IMG/VR virus record: IMGVR_UViG_3300013131_000210
Coordinates: 1 to 27,079 of that record
Reading direction: 5' to 3' (one strand)
DNA: 27,079 bases
Source of the DNA: a virus
Positions 26,301 to 27,079 of the stretch are shown here, piece by piece (the stretch's first letter is position 1; each line of letters starts with the position of its first letter). The notes below the pieces were generated by a model. It had not been told where the DNA came from. It did not search any database and saw only the letters and a list, made by a program, of their open reading frames with translations. A program made the translations under genes and the position numbers.

Positions 26301-27079
26301 TTGATCCTGTGGCCAACAGTGGTGTGGTGTATACGTTTGATTTCTTACCTGCTGCTTCGGCGTCGGTTGACAATCCTGGACAGTTCGTGTTCGGTCAACA
26401 GATCTACGATTCAGAGATGAGCACCCAGGATCAGTTTGGTGCCGCTGTGGATTACACCACTGGCATACTTTTGATTGGTGTGCCCGGTGAAGACTTTGAA
26501 GACAGCACTGTGAACTATGGTCGAGTGGCCGAATTCCGCAACAGCAGCCGCGGCCCTGCTTGGCAGACCATCAGGCTACAACGACCTGTGGTGGACATTG
26601 AGTTGATGAACACTGTGTTCATGTATGATCGTGTGAGTGGCAGTGCCAAGCAGTATTTTGATTTCTTTGATCCTTTGCAGGGACGTGTGCTGGGTGCTGT
26701 ACGACAGAACTTAAACTACATCGGTGCCGTGGATCCTGCGGCCTACAACGTGGGTCCCTTGAACAACTTTGGCCAGCGTTGGGCACAAGAACGTGTGGGC
26801 GAGATCTGGTGGAATACCACCAATACTCGTTTCATCGATCCCAACCAAGACGACATCGTGTATGCCAGCCGTCGCTGGGGACAACTATTCCCAGGCAGCA
26901 CCGTGGAAGTGTATCAGTGGATCTCCAGTTCTGTGCCGCCGGCCCTGTACACTGGCACAGGCACACCCAGAGACATACAGAGTTACTCTATAACATCTTC
27001 CATCAACGAACAAGGAGTATTTGGTACCACCTACTTCTTCTGGGTCACTGGCATCCGCAACGTGGATCGTACAGCACGC
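17330..27079 (+). CDS. Giant gp7/VrlC-type baseplate structural protein, partial at the 3' end
   Basis: One frame stays open for all 3250 codons to the window edge, so the protein is longer still; T4 gp7 has 1032. The N-terminus (ASRRTVDLLPEIFRTETNKQF, LAATLDQLTQEPNL, then LFSSEFYSWDPFCDLDKFTNYSQYYWLPGGPD) matches my memory of large baseplate proteins after gp6 in cyanophages, called gp7-like or VrlC. About 1250-1900 is the most conserved-looking part (PNTRPWEMLGFSQEPTWW, YLWDQRYRLDAKLL, GYIMNWLQMCQEF). From about 2260 to 3070 there are seven FG-GAP-like blades with other domains between them. At least six beta modules of the kind seen in tail fibres (ending PPxGxxIxV or similar) occur near residues 900, 1140, 2410, 2480, 2610 and 2830. 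Translation is likely coupled to gp6 through TGATG. Role as wedge protein is inferred from position. Confidence 0.75.
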   Translation, partial: MASRRTVDLLPEIFRTETNKQFLAATLDQLTQEPNLKRTQGYVGRRVGPGVDPADNYVTEPTATRTDYQLEPGVVFFKPETTQPLDAITYPGMIDALDLLGSNTQRADRLFSSEFYSWDPFCDLDKFTNYSQYYWLPGGPDSVDVGSTTIPLTDAWEITRTATGYEFSDESGRNPVITLVRGGNYTFTVNQPGHGFWIQAAPGVAGTMPATPNISSRDVLGVVNNGEDQGTVTFNVPLKTAQDFYYTLNDLGTVDLLTDLKFNQINNIYVSAFLAANPDGIDGITNLNNRTVVFTNTIVDAQDGGWQINTQFDPLAQVTTNNGLTGSYDTTLFDQTTDITSQAQRYSVWQIQYVLDDDGNLYMQLNSVLTVPNLSKFRISFGAQWSSTQWYKNSSGYFEQIPLLTAVLDTVYYQDSSDPVLFGRIRLIDPEEVDTLDIDEIIGAKNYTSPNGVVFTNGLKVQFRGTINPSRYQNLEYYVEGVGTGPGIDARVGFIDGEAYFGAFHVHQGQKMTGPTHVDTFHQFIYDTIEESLANPGAGGPAGAPLSTQGVLNATQGNGIKLLPVSNFVTPETYTKSETVPYDSTSYDSTPYDANDNAPLVTDYLTINRASRDLNAWTRSNRWFHTDVIQATAVYNNQIAVLDNEYRARRPIVEFRANINLYNFGTQGKQPVDIIDFQATDAFSDINGQVQYNIDGYPFIDGTRVIFAADLDPEVRNNIYEVEFIDPDGVTGSPKIINLALAVNGTALIDQTVVCLSGNTQQGLSFWYDGVDWVRGQQKTNVNQAPLFDIYDVNGRSLGDLAVYPSSTFAGTKLFGYALGDTQITDSVLGFSIKYLNLNNVGDIVFENYLYTDTFLYVIDNVSSEQPINSGFVRQYIDRTGFSNLIGWQTAAAESRQRQVFRFVYDSEPLVLDVPLDETTTFAPLQIFQGTQFIDPTNYTYVVTGNATQITLTTPPAVGTIIEVQAYSNQTSSVAFYQVPANLENNTLNENSDSFTLGTIRTHYESIGQNLRDIQGPIVGANNSRDLGNILIYGDTIIQNSAPVALGGVFLRDRQFEVISAIEFNSREYEKYKARLLDLATKGDYINNTPTQVLDSVITEIALGKSDISPFYWSDMLPAGQNYTETTYPITPISTNTFDTLQLYDYTSSNYMGMSVYLNGIILTRGYDYEVVSDSRTITVSAALAEGDVIVIREFSATYGTYVPNTPTKMGLYSAYRPELFVDEGYLTPTPVIRGHDGSITVAFGDYRDAVLLEFETRIFNNLKIVTDIPLTADEVIPGQFRTTEYTLGEINTILAPDFLSWVGYNKLDYTSQTYLAADAFTYNYSQSANRLNRQPLLGAWRGIYNYFYDTTAPNTRPWEMLGFSQEPTWWQDYYGPAPYTSGNLVLWEDLALGLVRDPAGEYVLPQYRRPDLLSVIPSGSEGELLPPIDTTTGNYDATSFRRSWTFGDDGPVENVWRSSSAWPFAVMRLLALTKPAKFFSLFADRDRYVFDPDIAQYLWDQRYRLDAKLLSPLYGNGTSKASYIDWIIDYNRQLGVNSTTRLTDTLNNIGVRLCWRMAAFSDKRYLKLYTERSTPNSLNASLLLPDESYQLLLYKNQPFGQAAFSSIVVQSTDTGWQVYGYDATRPYFEILTSRPNGNLITLSAGGATARVAVDHTDTVVQVPYGYTFTNVTAVCDFIYSYGLLLEQQGFTFDTRENGYIMNWLQMCQEFLYWSEQGWESGSIINLNPGATRITVTQPGTVVDSLNVLRPENLILNQNRQPLPASDLVIERLENTFRATSLTSNTINYLNVSFTAFEHMVILDNVSIFADLIYQPVTGARQSRILVSGTLSGEWNGTVNAPGFVLNQDNIAQWVPNQGYAKGEIVLFKNEYWSASVIIQPSEQFDYTLWIKSDYDEIQKGLLPNAANSSDQLATAYSVYDANLAQEVDLFSYGLIGFRPREYMQALNLDDVSQVNLYQQFLGSKGTLRSAEIFSFADLGKETAQYDIYEYWAMLRSQYGATANRNYIELRLNEALLRSDPSLVQIIQPQQTSQADQTVLLQNVWKSSDKLTSTDILPTTVTPNQDSALPSAGYVNLEDVDLTVFDVEELSASLTTLDVNKLGVGSTLWVAKSNAYDWNVYRLKSVPGDIIVVSDNLDGRALVQFDDQHGLDINDDLIIRFFDPTIDGAYRVVSVPSLNTVLINYVFLGTQTTVTGVGVGFTLDSARITQAADVVTLPFATELTTGSRVWVDNNGQGLWTVLEKTNPFTAQRDITPEQPISGALYGTSVSQGFQNLVAMVGAPGVLPSGSVYTYVKTDSNTLQQNLILTLDTTGAAGFGNAMDMGDQTWAVIGADTSLGNQGYAVVIFNPPTANSFQKWQLLVTPPDEVITAADRFGHSVTVSQDEHWLYVGAPGANRVYVYGRVDVPLQNVTYTTDGTTFIYDYGDSIIVDTDSQLTVVLANAIQTLSVDYTVSGSNIVFISIPPAGLRLIISRKFLKNFTGDGATTDYALDDIYSAENINSFSVYVDEVLQRPKYDYDFGEASSLDLVFVSAPAVDATIQVRALTYWQPVTSITVAGLASDAEFGHSVSTSTDGRTVIVGCPGTESGEGRVYVFDRAVERFQITDASTLAYTTVRSLAVPGAPINVLLNGVFLANSAGSVTGEFSIAGNTVTLDTDIEVGDVLEIQTNQFALIQTLADDQPFESAEYGYVVDQCVNDCSLYIGAPFDGSVLPEAGHVEYQLNQSRVYGFTESPVANGVLTSGDRIRVNDYMVELAGVTVYNSGSSYVIDDYVLVSGTDIFRAVRAVPAGISITDVTYWQPANWSTALATDINAAAVPNAVATVTANAEFIGDGTTKSFNVGTVYSDAGTYTTLVYVNNVRQTASVNYTYDAATTTVTFVNAPINDSEIRVIGARLILSVKNQAASVALNRITVLPGTGTLFTDLEFETYVYTQTITSPVPQDYAHFGQSVFISDSTVDLVIGAPNGTVIESTTFDDDTTVFDAQSTRFFDPVANSGVVYTFDFLPAASASVDNPGQFVFGQQIYDSEMSTQDQFGAAVDYTTGILLIGVPGEDFEDSTVNYGRVAEFRNSSRGPAWQTIRLQRPVVDIELMNTVFMYDRVSGSAKQYFDFFDPLQGRVLGAVRQNLNYIGAVDPAAYNVGPLNNFGQRWAQERVGEIWWNTTNTRFIDPNQDDIVYASRRWGQLFPGSTVEVYQWISSSVPPALYTGTGTPRDIQSYSITSSINEQGVFGTTYFFWVTGIRNVDRTAR
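24107..26545 (+). repeat. Seven FG-GAP-like blades (putative beta-propeller) in the giant baseplate protein
   Basis: FG-type motifs start near residues 2265 (YGTSV...MVGAPG), 2318 (FGNAM...VIGAD), 2376 (FGHSVTVSQDEHWLYVGAPG), 2566 (FGHSVSTSTDGRTVIVGCPG), 2689 (YGYVV...LYIGAP), 2948 (FGQSVFISDSTVDLVIGAP) and 3036 (FGAAV...LLIGVPGED). Most are followed by a VYVY/VYTF-type strand. Seven is the blade number of integrin-alpha propellers. The DxDxDG calcium loops of integrins are not seen. Blades 3-6 are separated by 125-260 residues, so other domains are inserted between them. A single closed propeller is inferred, not shown. Confidence 0.75.
24569..26017 (+). repeat. Tail-fibre-type beta modules inserted between the FG-GAP blades
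   Basis: Four modules of about 60-70 residues: about 24569-24760 (TTDGTTFIYDYGD ... PPAGLRLIIS), 24770-24970 (FTGDGATTDYALDD ... APAVDATIQVRAL), 25160-25348 (LAYTTVRSLAVPG ... IEVGDVLEIQT) and 25821-26017 (FIGDGTTKSFNVG ... APINDSEIRVIGA). Shared plan: G-D-G-T/A-T opening or equivalent, V-Y-V-x-x-V/L in the middle, F/L-x-x-x-P/A and I-x-V at the end. Similar units occur near 20030-20235 and 20738-20914. This kind of module is frequent in phage tail fibres. Limits are approximate. Confidence 0.6.

Overview
This window looks like part of a T4-type contractile-tailed phage (myovirus), most like the cyanophage/pelagiphage branch. The evidence is a run of recognisable T4-family proteins: Mre11-like gp47, late sigma factor gp55, then tail and baseplate proteins gp48, gp53, gp5, gp25 and gp6, followed by a giant gp7/VrlC-type protein. 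Genes are densely packed, often overlapping by 1 to 4 bases, and T4-like late promoter octamers (TATAAATA or CATAAATA) are present. The host cannot be named. No tRNA, rRNA, CRISPR array or bacterial chromosomal gene is visible, and no stretch over 300 bases lacks a gene; the largest gap is the 111-base divergent promoter region at 3720-3830.

Left arm, 1-3719, minus strand, read right to left: the late sigma factor gene 55, split by a complete LAGLIDADG-type intein; a free-standing, AT-rich GIY-YIG homing endonuclease; the recombination nuclease subunit gp47; and the first four codons of the next gene, by T4 order probably gp46. Two unrelated selfish elements therefore sit in or directly behind the gene for the factor that switches on late transcription. 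Between gene 55 and the endonuclease is a perfect 13-bp hairpin with an exact TATAAATA octamer spanning its 5' arm and loop. The weak ribosome binding site of the endonuclease lies at the base of the 3' arm. This is the layout known from T4 I-TevI, in which only transcripts started at the late promoter can be translated.

Right arm, 3831-27079, plus strand: a baseplate operon with two CATAAATA late promoters, each exactly 20 bases before its ATG. Order: gp48-like tail-tube cap with a 776-residue acidic, repeat-containing N-terminal extension; small gp53-like wedge protein; 1187-residue putative hub protein with disordered linkers; gp5-like spike/hub protein without a visible lysozyme domain; gp25; a gp6 about twice the T4 length; and a baseplate protein of more than 3250 residues, still open at the window edge, carrying seven FG-GAP-like blades and repeated tail-fibre-type beta modules. 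Together these should build the baseplate: gp5 and the 1187-residue protein at the hub, gp53, gp25, gp6 and the giant protein in the wedges, gp48 starting the tail tube.

The least ordinary points are the intein in the late sigma factor, the hairpin-gated endonuclease, the likely missing C-terminal clamp-binding motif in gp55, and the integrin-like propeller in the giant baseplate protein. Names come from reading motifs and gene order, not from database searches.
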